From Algoriphagus terrigena DSM 22685 (GTDB taxonomy: Bacteria > Bacteroidota > Bacteroidia > Cytophagales > Cyclobacteriaceae): a stretch of 63,945 bases of DNA. Position 1 is the stretch's first letter, and each line of letters opens with the position of its first letter. The notes beneath the pieces are model-generated. The model had not been told where the DNA came from. It was given only the letters and a program-made list of their open reading frames with translations, and searched no databases. Location: assembly GCF_000429445.1 (NCBI RefSeq), contig NZ_AUBW01000028.1, forward strand, positions 1-63,945, read 5' to 3'. Below, one piece after another: positions 35,692 to 45,450 of the stretch. Position numbers and translations under genes: made by a program.

Positions 35692-35717
35692 AAAAAAGGC
35701 GACCGATGGGCCGCCTT
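35692..35717 (-). terminator. Intrinsic terminator after the 47-residue basic protein gene
   Basis: AAGGCGACC pairs with the GGGCCGCCTT arm with one mismatch; on the minus strand a T run follows. Confidence 0.75.
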
Positions 35718-35739
35718 CATATCTTCAAAAGACTGGTGA

Positions 35740-35883
35740 TTACTTAGCAAAAGAAGCCTTAAGCGCTTCGATGTCTACGTTTTTAATCACTGGCTTAGCG
35801 CTCAACTGCTTGATTTTGATCACGCGAGCGGTCTGACCTTGTCTTTTTCTTTTCAGTTTTCTCTTTAATGTAGTAACGGCCAT
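35740..35883 (-). CDS. Small basic protein, 47 residues
   Basis: The minus-strand frame starts with ATG at 35883 and ends with TAA at 35740. The protein begins MAVTTLKRKLKRKRQGQTAR and ends ALKASFAK; it is strongly Lys/Arg-rich in the first half. It is flanked by a convergent terminator and a divergent gap to hisS. The composition suggests RNA or ribosome binding, like small ribosome-associated proteins, but this is inference. The clean start, stop and terminator support it as a real gene. Confidence 0.75.
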   Translation of the reverse strand: MAVTTLKRKLKRKRQGQTARVIKIKQLSAKPVIKNVDIEALKASFAK

Positions 35884-36049
35884 GGCTGTATATGTTTATA
35901 TTTTTGAATTCGAAACGAAGCGCAAAAGTAAGGAAACAAATCTTTTCTGCCTACAATTCTTCTGATTTTATTCAGGAGTAAAACCCGAGTTTGGGCAGGT
36001 GTTTGTTGATTTTTGAATAAATTTGGCTTTCAATTACCAAAAATCACCC

Positions 36050-37411
36050 ATGCAAAAGCCGAGTTTGCCCAAGGGCACCCGAGATTTTGGCCCCGTGCAG
36101 ATGGCCCGAAGAACCTACATCCTGGATACGATCAAAGAAACTTTTCAGCTCTTTGGCTACCAACAGATCGAAACTCCGGCCATGGAAAACCTCAATACCC
36201 TGACCGGAAAATATGGGGACGAGGGTGATCAGCTGCTGTTTAAAATCCTAAACAGCGGTGATTTTATCAAAGATGTGAAAGCGGATGATTTGGAAAAGGG
36301 CTCCGGTGCCATTCTGAACAAGGTTTCTGAGAAAGGATTACGCTACGACCTCACGGTTCCCTTTGCCCGGTACGTGGTGATGAACCGTAATGAACTGACT
36401 TTCCCCTTTAAGCGCTATCAGATCCAGCCGGTCTGGAGAGCGGATCGGCCGCAAAAGGGTCGCTACCGCGAATTTTATCAGTGTGACGCGGATGTGGTCG
36501 GGACGGACAGCTTGGTGTGTGAAGCCGAAATCATTCTGATGATCCGACGGGTTTTTGAAAAACTGAGCCTGAAAGAATATAGCATCAAGATTAATAACCG
36601 AAAGATCCTGACCGGAATCGCTGAGGCAATCGGCGAAGCGGGAAAAGAAGGTCCGCTATGCGTAGCCATCGATAAGCTGGACAAGATCGGCTGGGAAAAG
36701 GTAAAAGAAGAACTGACTCAGAGAGGTTTTGGCGCTACTTCCCTCGAAAATCTCGCGCCGCTGGTTTCACTGGAAAGTGACCTGACAGGCAAGCTGGACT
36801 TTCTGAAAGGCTTTTTGAAAAGCTCAGAGACGGGACTGAAAGGTGTCGGGGAGCTTGAGGAGGTTTTTTCTATACTGGAGAAGATGGGAGTCGATCTAGA
36901 TCATGTCGATTTTGATATCATGCTGGCACGCGGCCTTTCCTACTATACGGGGGCGATTTTCGAAGTGAAAGTCCATCATGTGTCCATCGGATCCGTGAGT
37001 GGAGGTGGCCGATACGATAATCTGACGGGAGTCTTCGGTTTGCCGGGAGTGTCGGGAGTGGGATTTTCCTTTGGAGTGGACAGATTGTATGATGTACTGG
37101 ATGAATTGGGGATATTTCCAACCGAAAGCCACACCAGCACCCGACTGCTTTTGACTTATTTTGATCAAGCGGGATTTGGCTATGCCTTGAGTTTATTGAG
37201 TCAGTTCCGAAATGCCGGCGTCAAGACAGAGATTTACCCCAACCAGGTTAAGATTCAGAAGCAGTTTGATTTTGCCAACAAGAAGGGGATTCCTTTCGTG
37301 GGAGTCTGTGGGGATGAAGAAATGAAGGCCGGAGTGATTTCGGTCAAGAACATGGTTTCCGGCGAACAGATGAAGATGACTGTGCCAGAAGCTGTAGCCA
37401 TAGTGGGTTAA
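36050..37411 (+). CDS. hisS: Histidyl-tRNA synthetase
   Basis: The ATG at 36050 gives MQKPSLPKGTRDFGPVQM, the standard start; an upstream frame adds nine residues. Class IIa motifs are clear: motif 2 in FPFKRYQIQPVWRADRPQKGRYREFYQCDAD, and the histidine-specific LARGLSYYTGAIFE and GGGRYDNL segments, with a C-terminal anticodon-binding domain. It charges tRNA-His. 453 residues is typical. Confidence 0.97.
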   Translation: MQKPSLPKGTRDFGPVQMARRTYILDTIKETFQLFGYQQIETPAMENLNTLTGKYGDEGDQLLFKILNSGDFIKDVKADDLEKGSGAILNKVSEKGLRYDLTVPFARYVVMNRNELTFPFKRYQIQPVWRADRPQKGRYREFYQCDADVVGTDSLVCEAEIILMIRRVFEKLSLKEYSIKINNRKILTGIAEAIGEAGKEGPLCVAIDKLDKIGWEKVKEELTQRGFGATSLENLAPLVSLESDLTGKLDFLKGFLKSSETGLKGVGELEEVFSILEKMGVDLDHVDFDIMLARGLSYYTGAIFEVKVHHVSIGSVSGGGRYDNLTGVFGLPGVSGVGFSFGVDRLYDVLDELGIFPTESHTSTRLLLTYFDQAGFGYALSLLSQFRNAGVKTEIYPNQVKIQKQFDFANKKGIPFVGVCGDEEMKAGVISVKNMVSGEQMKMTVPEAVAIVG

Positions 37412-37689
37412 TCTACGTGGAGAATGGAATGGATAGGAAGATAAATTCCACCCTTCAGCGAAATGAAACCGTCACCTACCGCCCAGACAGTCGTATCTAC
37501 CAGATAGACTTGCTCATCGGCTGCTTCAAAGGTGATCTTGACTTTGGTCTGAAGGAGATTTCCAAGAGTTTGTGAGCGAAAGAGACTGGACATGCGCGCT
37601 ACACGTTCATTGGGATTGGCGATCACCTCTTTTTTCGCAAAAGAAAGCAGGGGGATTTCTTCTTTCGATATTAGTACGATGGTTTTCAT
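37408..37689 (-). CDS. Conserved-type hypothetical protein, 93 residues
   Basis: A small protein starting MKTIVLISKEEIPLLSFAKK and containing VDTTVWAVGDGFISLKGG, with an alpha/beta pattern and no signal peptide. The 3' end overlaps the hisS end by 4 bases on the opposite strand. I recognise no family. Confidence 0.7.
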   Translation of the reverse strand: MKTIVLISKEEIPLLSFAKKEVIANPNERVARMSSLFRSQTLGNLLQTKVKITFEAADEQVYLVDTTVWAVGDGFISLKGGIYLPIHSILHVD

Positions 37690-37885
37690 GTAGTTAGAGG
37701 GTTTGATTACTTCTGTTTACTGGTTAGGCTTGAAAAAAGTTACTCAAACAGTTGACCATTCTTGTCGATTTGACCGCGGGCATATCTTTATATTTTGCCC
37801 AGAATAGGGTACGGGTAGTAAGTATTTGGAGAAAAAGTGAAGTTTATAAAGAGTTAATTTTGAGCTAAATAAAAAACAAAAAGAT

Positions 37886-38221
37886 ATGTTTGACATAATG
37901 GGTATGATGGGCAAAGTGAAAGAAGCCCAAGCGAAGATCAAAGAAGCTCAAGGTAGACTGGTGCATCTGACAGCGGATGGCGAAGCCGGAGCGGGCATGG
38001 TGAAAGTTTATGTCAATGGAGAACGAAAAGTCCTGAAGATCGAGATGGACGAGTCTCTTTTGACGCCGACAGACAAGGAGATGCTGAGTGATCTGATCGT
38101 GGCAGCAACCAACAAAGCCATGGAAGCTATCGAAGTGAAGATCAAAACAGAGATGAAATCTGCCACTGAGGGAATGCTGCCAAATATCCCCGGGATGGAC
38201 CTGGGAAGCATGTTCGGATAA
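37886..38221 (+). CDS. YbaB/EbfC family nucleoid-associated protein
   Basis: The 111-residue protein starts MFDIMGMMGKVKEAQAKIKEAQ and contains GEAGAGMVKVYVNGERKVLKIEMDE, the characteristic YbaB beta region, then a long helix. YbaB proteins bind DNA as dimers. It is usually beside recR or dnaX; here it stands alone between hisS and a glycosyltransferase gene. Confidence 0.93.
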   Translation: MFDIMGMMGKVKEAQAKIKEAQGRLVHLTADGEAGAGMVKVYVNGERKVLKIEMDESLLTPTDKEMLSDLIVAATNKAMEAIEVKIKTEMKSATEGMLPNIPGMDLGSMFG

Positions 38222-38302
38222 AGTCAGATCTACTTCAAGCGAACTTTCGTGGGATGATTATTCAGAACATTCCATTGGCCGCTAAAAGCTAATTGTAAAC
38301 AG

Positions 38303-39304
38303 ATGAAAAAAGCGGCAATAGTCATCCTCAATTACAACGGTAGGCAGGTAATGTCTACCTTTTTGCCCTCTGTACAGCAGAACAGCAAGTTTGACTGTTG
38401 GGTGATTGACAATGCCAGCACCGATGATTCCGTAGATTTCTTGAAGGCCGATTTTCCGGGGATTCAATTAATTTCTCTCCAGTCCAACTTTGGCTACGCT
38501 GGTGGTTACAACTGGGGTCTGGAGGAATTGAGAGGAAAATACGAGTATTTCATCCTGCTCAATTCCGATGTAGAAGTCACCGCGGACTGGGACGCTACGA
38601 TGGTAGACTGGCTGGATCAGCACCCAGACTTTGCCGCAATTCAGCCGAAGATACTATCCTGGCAGGATCGCCGTTTTTTTGACTATGCAGGCGCCGGTGG
38701 CGGGTATCTGGATGACCTCGCCTATCCCTATTGCCGCGGTAGAATTTGGGATACGCTCGAGGAGGATCATGGACAATATAACAATGCGGTTGAGGTCGAT
38801 TGGGCTTCGGGAGCTTGTCTGGCTATCAGATCAACCGATTTTTTTGATCAGGGTGGGTTTGATGCACACTTTTTTGCCCACATGGAGGAGATTGATCTGT
38901 GTTGGAGACTGAGAAGGTCTGGCAGGAAGATCGGATATCTGGGTGAGGCTACTGTTTTTCATCAAGGCGGAGCAACCCTAGATCGCTCCAGTCCCAACAA
39001 GCTTTACCTGAATATCCGAAACAACCTAAGCATGATTTACAAGAATGTCGCGGGCATGCGGTTTTTTGGAATAATTGTGGCTAAGGGAATCCTGGAGATG
39101 GCTGCTGCCTTAGGCTATCTGATTAAGGGGAAAAAGGACTTTGCGCTGGCAGTATGGAGAGGCTATGCCGACTTCTTTGAGCGGATGGATCAGTTGGATA
39201 AGCCAACGAAAAAGCCGGAGATGGACAATTCCACCGCCGGCCCGATACGTTTTCTGTTTTGGAATTATATGGTTTTGCGCAAGCGAACCTTTGACAGGTT
39301 CTAG
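38303..39304 (+). CDS. Glycosyltransferase family 2 protein
   Basis: A GT-A fold enzyme: AIVILNYNGRQ at 5-15, VIDNASTDDS, the metal-binding region LLNSDVEVTADWD near 87-99, and WASGACLAIRSTDFFDQGGFD with HMEEIDLCWRLRRSG, a pattern common in rhamnosyltransferase-like enzymes. The C-terminal region has a hydrophobic helix (FFGIIVAKGILEMAAALGYL). The sugar and acceptor are unknown; cell-surface glycan synthesis is likely. Confidence 0.9.
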   Translation: MKKAAIVILNYNGRQVMSTFLPSVQQNSKFDCWVIDNASTDDSVDFLKADFPGIQLISLQSNFGYAGGYNWGLEELRGKYEYFILLNSDVEVTADWDATMVDWLDQHPDFAAIQPKILSWQDRRFFDYAGAGGGYLDDLAYPYCRGRIWDTLEEDHGQYNNAVEVDWASGACLAIRSTDFFDQGGFDAHFFAHMEEIDLCWRLRRSGRKIGYLGEATVFHQGGATLDRSSPNKLYLNIRNNLSMIYKNVAGMRFFGIIVAKGILEMAAALGYLIKGKKDFALAVWRGYADFFERMDQLDKPTKKPEMDNSTAGPIRFLFWNYMVLRKRTFDRF

Positions 39305-39519
39305 TCAAAAAGTACCGGGTTGTTCATTTTTCGGAAATACTTTCGGATTTTCATCATCATCGCCATGCTCACATAGAGGATGATCGGAGAGCCCAAAGTC
39401 ACGAAAGACGAGTAAATAAAGAAGAGCCGGATACTGTCTATCGGGAAGTGGAGTTTTTCTCCCAGTCGAGAACATACCCCGAAGGCGCTCTCTTCGAAGA
39501 ATAGTTTCAGTTTTTGCAT
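39301..39519 (-). CDS. PspC domain protein
   Basis: The ATG at 39519 gives MQKLKLFFEESAFGVCSRLGEK, a PspC-type start, then FPIDSIRLFFIYSSFVTLG and one or two membrane helices, ending with a basic tail. PspC domains occur in membrane stress proteins. 72 residues matches single-domain members. Its 3' end overlaps the glycosyltransferase stop on the other strand. Confidence 0.85.
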   Translation of the reverse strand: MQKLKLFFEESAFGVCSRLGEKLHFPIDSIRLFFIYSSFVTLGSPIILYVSMAMMMKIRKYFRKMNNPVLFD

Positions 39520-39555
39520 CTTGTGGTAGTATAATCGGTTTAAAATTAGCAGAAA

Positions 39556-41373
39556 ATGAGTTTGAATTCTAGAAATCAATTCAATAACAGCATGTTTAAC
39601 ATCCTACTCATCCTCCTTTTACTTTTAAACGGGCCTGCTTATTCGAAATCAATAATAGCGCCAGAAAACAAATTTTTGAAAGACGTCCAGCTCACTCCGG
39701 CCAAACTAAAATTGGAAGGTGACTCAGTTCGCTTTACGCTGAAGGGTTCGATCCCGATCGAATCGGTGCTGTCTCCGAAAAACCCATCTATTCGCCTCGC
39801 TTTCAATGCAGAGGACACGAAGCTTGACTTGGGCGGCGTTGAACTCAAAAGAACCGTCTCTGCCTATGAGTATGAAAAAAGATTTGCGCTGAAATTTGAG
39901 CCATGGATGCTGGGGGCGGTATTGGAGGTTTCTTTTTTTCAGGGGAAAAAGGAAAGTCAGGCCGCCTATGAGAAGCAGACCCTTGCCAGAGGAATCATAG
40001 CGCCTCAGCTGATGGTGAAGTTGGGAGATGTGTACCCGGACGAGCCGATTCCGGTCGTGGGCTTGTACATTACTTCCGGCGCCCTGGATCGGGAGACTCT
40101 CCGAAAAGAGGAGTTTACAATTGAATTTGATCCTGGATCGGCGAACTATAAGAACAGCGCCGCAAATCTTGCGGCGCTCAAGCAGATCGATGCATTTTTG
40201 GAATCGAATCCAGACGTGCAGGACTTCAGAATCACCGGTCTCCAATCTCCAGAGACCACGGAGGGGAAGAGCAGCGCATTGGGAATGAGCCGGGCCGAAT
40301 CCGCGAAAAAAGCCCTTGGTTCCCGCGTCAGCTCACTGTCGAATTCACAGCTGAAATTAAGTTCCAGATGGAACGACTGGTTTGATCTCAGGCTATTGCT
40401 CAAAGATTACAAGGGAATCTCCACCACCCGGAGGGACGAGCTGTATGCCATTCTGATGAGTCAGGAGAGTTTTGTCGAACAGCGTGAGCGGCTGAAGAAA
40501 GTTCCCGGATTTTCGCAGGTGTCTCAGGATCTTTTCCCCCGACTTAGGGTCGCAAAAGTGGAGATCATCTCCAAACCCCGGGCGGGCCTGGATATGAATC
40601 AGTCCGTGAAGCTAAAGGATGCATTGTCCAGAAATGACGGCACCAATGCGCTCTCGTTAGCAGAATGGGCGCTCGCCGCCGAGTCAACGCAAAGTATCGA
40701 AGAAAAGGCTGCCATCTACTCCAAGATGACCGAGTTTTTCCGATCACCGATGCCATATAATAACATGGCGGTGGTGCGGATGCGGCAGGCTCAGCGTACC
40801 CTGGATAAGGAGTCCAAGGAAGTATTGTGGGCAGAAGCGCTTAGACTACTGAGCCAAGCCTATCGGATCGAGCCGACCCCACAGACCGTTCACAATCAAG
40901 GCCAAATTTTTGCCTTTCAGCGGAATTATTGGGAGGCCTATAAGAAACTGTCTGATGCTTCCACGATGTCGCAGAATCCTGACTTTCTACAGCACAATGA
41001 AGCGCTTCGTGGTGCTCTCGATATTTTGCGAGGCGACTACAAGCTTGCGACTTTGAGGTTTGATTACAAATTTACCGATCCGAAGGATTATTTTAACAAA
41101 GGCCTGGCTTACTATATGGTGTCTGACTATACGAATGCAAACATGGCTTTTGAAGAGTCGGTGGTGCAGGGCCGGGCGTTTGGATATGGGTACTATGGCC
41201 TCGCGATGATTGCCGCAGCGGGTGGGCAAGAAGAGATAGCGATGATCCAGTTGAAAAAGGCGATAGCTGCAAACCGGCAATTGTCTGATCGGGCTTTTAG
41301 AGACCCGCTTTTTGAAGAACTTCGAAATAGCCCAGCATTTTTCGCCGAAATGGAATCGGATCGGAGTCAGTAA
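39556..41373 (+). CDS. Exported protein with C-terminal TPR repeats
   Basis: A signal peptide (hydrophobic MFNILLILLLLLNGPAYS core) is followed by a beta-rich region of about 150 residues, an OmpA-like segment (EFTIEFDPGSANYKNSAANL, with SRAESAKKALGS), and TPR-like helices in the last 230 residues (NMAVVRMRQAQRTL, FNKGLAYYMVSDYTNANMAF, AMIQLKKAIAAN). The OmpA-like part suggests contact with peptidoglycan, but the key residues are not fully conserved. Function unknown. Confidence 0.82.
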   Translation: MSLNSRNQFNNSMFNILLILLLLLNGPAYSKSIIAPENKFLKDVQLTPAKLKLEGDSVRFTLKGSIPIESVLSPKNPSIRLAFNAEDTKLDLGGVELKRTVSAYEYEKRFALKFEPWMLGAVLEVSFFQGKKESQAAYEKQTLARGIIAPQLMVKLGDVYPDEPIPVVGLYITSGALDRETLRKEEFTIEFDPGSANYKNSAANLAALKQIDAFLESNPDVQDFRITGLQSPETTEGKSSALGMSRAESAKKALGSRVSSLSNSQLKLSSRWNDWFDLRLLLKDYKGISTTRRDELYAILMSQESFVEQRERLKKVPGFSQVSQDLFPRLRVAKVEIISKPRAGLDMNQSVKLKDALSRNDGTNALSLAEWALAAESTQSIEEKAAIYSKMTEFFRSPMPYNNMAVVRMRQAQRTLDKESKEVLWAEALRLLSQAYRIEPTPQTVHNQGQIFAFQRNYWEAYKKLSDASTMSQNPDFLQHNEALRGALDILRGDYKLATLRFDYKFTDPKDYFNKGLAYYMVSDYTNANMAFEESVVQGRAFGYGYYGLAMIAAAGGQEEIAMIQLKKAIAANRQLSDRAFRDPLFEELRNSPAFFAEMESDRSQ

Positions 41374-42137
41374 ATATACCAATGTGGTTAGTACAGAAAG
41401 ATCGTCCGTGAATCGTATTGTGTCTGCGAGGATTGGAAGCAATGGGAAGCAGTGAGCTTGATTCCTTTAGCGACTTTGTTTGCTATTTGCAAAAGAAGTG
41501 TAAAATAGATTCTGGGTTTATCTTCTTCTTTCTCAATAGAATAGATTTAAATCGGACCTGAGTAGACGATTGTGTCTCCGTTCTGGTTGGAAGCCTGTGC
41601 ATGCCTACTGACAAATTTGGGGGAATCACACACTGCTCGATAGAAAGGCTACGAGCCGGGTTAAAATTTTATTTTTCGGAGAATGCAAGAGATTGAATAT
41701 TATTTTGCTGGGTTTTCAACAAATAGGCTACTAATTTTTTGAATTGCTAACATTACGCACATTTATAGAACTCCGACGTAAAAAAATATATTTAAAAAGC
41801 TGGTCCTGAGCCGAAATCCAAAATTTAATTAGGTATCCGGGTTTGAAATTTGTTTTAGATTATTTAACATTGACGGTTAACAATTAATAATTAAACCCAA
41901 AATTCAAGCCTATGATCTATTTTACTTAGAAAACTTACCCTTCCCTCAATCAGCATCATCCGATGCGCTCAAACCTACAGGTTTATTCTAGTCGGTCATA
42001 TGACCAAGGTGTAGCAGCAATAATATCTTGATAATCAAGCGTATAACTATTGCTATTAATTTGAGAGTGATCGAAATCGATTGCATAATCAATTAACTAA
42101 CAAGTTTTTGAGATTAATCTTGTTACCCAATCTATCT
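41374..42137 (+). promoter_or_regulatory. Long leader region before susC with three palindromes
   Basis: These 764 bases hold no gene. The last 150 contain three short inverted repeats: GGTCATATGACC (41994-42005, perfect), CTTGATAATCAAG (42027-42039, perfect around one base) and ATCGA-AA-TCGAT (42070-42081). They are candidate operators or RNA-structure elements for the susC/susD operon. No regulator gene is adjacent. Confidence 0.4.
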
Positions 42138-42143
42138 ATGTTT

Positions 42144-45100
42144 ATGAAAAATGTTTACAAAATTCTAAGTGTGTGTCTTACGCTCTTAGTCCTATCCGCC
42201 GGTAGTGCCTTTGCGCAGAAAGCCGTGACGGGTACGGTCCTAGACGAGTTCGGGGTAGGTCTTCCGGGGGTTTCGGTCCTTGTGAAAGGCACTACTACCG
42301 GAGCCGCTACCGACATTGACGGGAAATACTCCCTCAGCGTCCCCAATGACCAGGCTACCCTGGTATTTTCTTTTATCGGCTATGCTGCTCTTGAGCAGGT
42401 GGTGGGAACCCGAAGCATCATCGATGTGACCATGGCTCCTGATGAGAGAACGCTTACCGAGCTGGTAGTAACTGGCTACACCATTGACTCCAGAAGAGAG
42501 ACAACCGGTGCGATTGCGACAGTGGATCCGAGGGATTTGACTGTGATACCTACCGGTAACGTCGAGCAAACGCTGCAAGGCCGCGTTTCTGGTGTGACTG
42601 TAATTACCAACGGTCAGCCAGGTACGCAATCGATCATTCGTGTTCGTGGTTTTGGTTCCTTTGGCGGTAACTCTCCGCTGTACATCGTTGACGGCGTGCC
42701 GGTAGGAGACACCAACTTTCTGAATCCGGAGGACATCGAGTCTACCACAGTTCTGAAGGATGCTGCGGCTGCATCTATCTACGGTGCCCGTGCTGCGAGT
42801 GGGGTGATTATCTACACCACCAAAAAAGGAAGTAGAAACAAGAAAATGCGCGTGGACTACAACGGCATGTTCGGTACCACGACTCCTGGGAATGGTTTGG
42901 ATATGATGAACCCTCAGGATTTTGCTGACTACACGTGGCTTGCTGAAACTAACGCAGCAAAAGCTGATGGTAGAGCTCCAAAATATGAGAACTCTCAGTT
43001 TGGAAATGGAACTAGCCCTGTATTGCCCTATTACCTCAATGTGATCAGCCAAGACCCTGTAACGGGAGCTCTTGGTAAATCGCCAGGTCAACCAGGCCCG
43101 TTGTCAGCTGACCAAATCGCTCAGCAACAGGCTTGGTACAATGTAGATCCTTCAAAAGGCCCAATACTACAGCTGGTAAGAGCCGCGACAGGTGAGGGAA
43201 CGGATTGGTACGGTGCAATCACCCGAAACGCGCCGCTCAACAGACATTCGATCGGCTTGAACGGTGGGGGAGAGACCAGCCGCTATTACATGGGCGTCGG
43301 CTACCAGGATCAGGCCGGTATTTTAACTGGGAACAGCTTCAAGAGGATTACCTTCAGAGCCAACTCCGAATTTGATGTAACCAAGAAGCTCCGTATCGGA
43401 GAGAACTTCCAGGGCACCTACCTTAGCGTACTGGGTCAGGACGGCGATGTCGGAGGTCAGGGAGTCTCTAGAAACGAAAACGATATCTTGGGTGCTTTCA
43501 GAATGCCATCGATCATCCCGATCTATGATGAGTTTGGAGGATATGCGGGCACCAACGTGGGGTCATTTAACAACCCAAGAAATCCGGTAGCAAGCCGTGA
43601 AGGTCTTGAAAATAATCAGGATTACAATACCAACCTGTTTGGGAACCTCTACGCGGAATATGACATCCTTGATGAATTGACTTTCAGGACATCGATCGGG
43701 GGTCGCTACAATACCCGCTTTTATAAGAGCTACACCAGATGGCAGTACGAAAACTCTGAAAACAACTCCGCTTTTGGATATTCAGAGGGATCGTCCAATG
43801 TGTTCTCTTGGACCTTCACCAATACCTTGGCTTGGAAGAAGAAATTTGACAAGCATGCATTTGACGTGATCCTGGGTCAGGAATCACTCAATGACGGCGC
43901 CGGCAGAAATCTGGATGCTTCAGGGCAAAATCCGTTCTCCCAAGATCCGGATTTCATCACGATCTCTAACCTTCCGGTATCTACCCGGGTGGTCAACTCT
44001 GGCTTCTACAACGGAGTAAATTTCTATTCCCTATTTGGTCGTGTAAATTATGCATATAACGATCGATACCTGTTGAGTGCTGTATTGCGACGGGATGGTT
44101 CTTCCCGTTTTGGTGTCAACAATCGATACGGCGTGTTCCCTGCATTCTCGGCTGCTTGGAGAATTTCTTCCGAGTCCTTCCTTCAGGGAACCTCCTGGAT
44201 TGATGATCTGAAGATCAGGGGGGGTTGGGGTCAGATGGGTAACTCTAATAATGTGAACCCAAATAACCAGTATTCACTCTACGGCGGTAACGTGGGATCC
44301 TCTTCCTACGATATCACGGGTTCTAACTCCGGGGCAATCATCGGTTATAGAAGATCCCGTATCGGCAACCCTGATGCGAAATGGGAGACTGCCGAGACGA
44401 CTAACATCGGCTTTGACGGTACCTTCTTCAACGGGCGCCTGGATGTGATCTTTGACTGGTGGAAGAAAGAGACAAAGGATTTGCTTTTCCAATTGCCTAT
44501 TCCAAGTACTGCAGGATACAACGCTGATGCACCGTCGGTCAACATCGGGAAGATGCTCAACCGAGGTTTGGATCTTTTGGTCACCACCCGTGGCAACCTG
44601 ACCACTGACTTGACCTATGAAGTCACCGCAACTGGCTCACTTCTGAAGAATGAGATCACCTATTTGGCACCTGGATTGGATGTAATTACTTCTGGCGATG
44701 CCAACCCAAGCTTTAGGGGGATTACTCCTATCCGAAATCAAGTGGGGCAATCACTGTCTTCCTTCTATGGATACGAAGTTGTGGGTCTTTTCAGCAGCGC
44801 TGAGGATGTCGCAAATCACGCGACTCAGAGAGATGCGGCTCCGGGACGTTTCAAATTCAAAGATATTGACGGAGATGACGAAATCACCACAGCTGACCGA
44901 GACTTCATCGGTAGCCCGGTTCCTGACTTCACAGGAGGGGTAACCATTGTCTTGGGCTACAAGGGCTTTGATTTGTCAGCCTATTTCTACGCCTCTGTAG
45001 GAAATGAAATTTGGAACCAATCCCGTTGGTTCACCGACTTCTACTCAACATTCGAAGGTGCGGCAATCTCTGAGCGTCTGAAGGATGCTTGGACTCCGGA

Positions 45101-45425
45101 AAATCTGGATGCTGAGATCCCTATCGTGGAGAAAGCGGCAAACTTCTCTACCTCCAATGAAGCCAATTCATTTTATGTAGAGGATGGTTCCTACCTGAGA
45201 CTGCAAAACCTAACCTTGGGTTACAATCTGCCAACTTCATTGTTGACCAAGTGGAACATGGAGCGATTCAGAGTGTTTGCATCTGCAAATAACCTGTTTA
45301 CGCTGACCGGGTATTCTGGTCTGGATCCGGCTGTAGGCGGTAACGCCGATCTTACCTTCGGTATCGATGTTGGAAACTATCCGGTGACTAAAGGTTATAC
45401 TTTTGGTTTGAACGTAAGCTTCTAA
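42144..45425 (+). CDS. SusC/RagA family TonB-dependent outer-membrane transporter
   Basis: From the ATG at 42144 (another at 42138) a signal peptide ending FAQ is followed by a carboxypeptidase-like CNA-type domain (VTGTVLDEFGVGLPGVSVLVKG), the TonB box region TELVVTGYT, the plug with RVRGFGSFGGNSPLYIVDGV and DAAAASIYGARAASGVI, and a long beta-barrel ending in an aromatic residue (GLNVSF). It imports a ligand bound by the SusD partner. The substrate cannot be told, as no enzymes are adjacent. Confidence 0.96.
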   Translation: MKNVYKILSVCLTLLVLSAGSAFAQKAVTGTVLDEFGVGLPGVSVLVKGTTTGAATDIDGKYSLSVPNDQATLVFSFIGYAALEQVVGTRSIIDVTMAPDERTLTELVVTGYTIDSRRETTGAIATVDPRDLTVIPTGNVEQTLQGRVSGVTVITNGQPGTQSIIRVRGFGSFGGNSPLYIVDGVPVGDTNFLNPEDIESTTVLKDAAAASIYGARAASGVIIYTTKKGSRNKKMRVDYNGMFGTTTPGNGLDMMNPQDFADYTWLAETNAAKADGRAPKYENSQFGNGTSPVLPYYLNVISQDPVTGALGKSPGQPGPLSADQIAQQQAWYNVDPSKGPILQLVRAATGEGTDWYGAITRNAPLNRHSIGLNGGGETSRYYMGVGYQDQAGILTGNSFKRITFRANSEFDVTKKLRIGENFQGTYLSVLGQDGDVGGQGVSRNENDILGAFRMPSIIPIYDEFGGYAGTNVGSFNNPRNPVASREGLENNQDYNTNLFGNLYAEYDILDELTFRTSIGGRYNTRFYKSYTRWQYENSENNSAFGYSEGSSNVFSWTFTNTLAWKKKFDKHAFDVILGQESLNDGAGRNLDASGQNPFSQDPDFITISNLPVSTRVVNSGFYNGVNFYSLFGRVNYAYNDRYLLSAVLRRDGSSRFGVNNRYGVFPAFSAAWRISSESFLQGTSWIDDLKIRGGWGQMGNSNNVNPNNQYSLYGGNVGSSSYDITGSNSGAIIGYRRSRIGNPDAKWETAETTNIGFDGTFFNGRLDVIFDWWKKETKDLLFQLPIPSTAGYNADAPSVNIGKMLNRGLDLLVTTRGNLTTDLTYEVTATGSLLKNEITYLAPGLDVITSGDANPSFRGITPIRNQVGQSLSSFYGYEVVGLFSSAEDVANHATQRDAAPGRFKFKDIDGDDEITTADRDFIGSPVPDFTGGVTIVLGYKGFDLSAYFYASVGNEIWNQSRWFTDFYSTFEGAAISERLKDAWTPENLDAEIPIVEKAANFSTSNEANSFYVEDGSYLRLQNLTLGYNLPTSLLTKWNMERFRVFASANNLFTLTGYSGLDPAVGGNADLTFGIDVGNYPVTKGYTFGLNVSF

Positions 45426-45450
45426 TGAAAATTGACAGGCAAATACTAGC

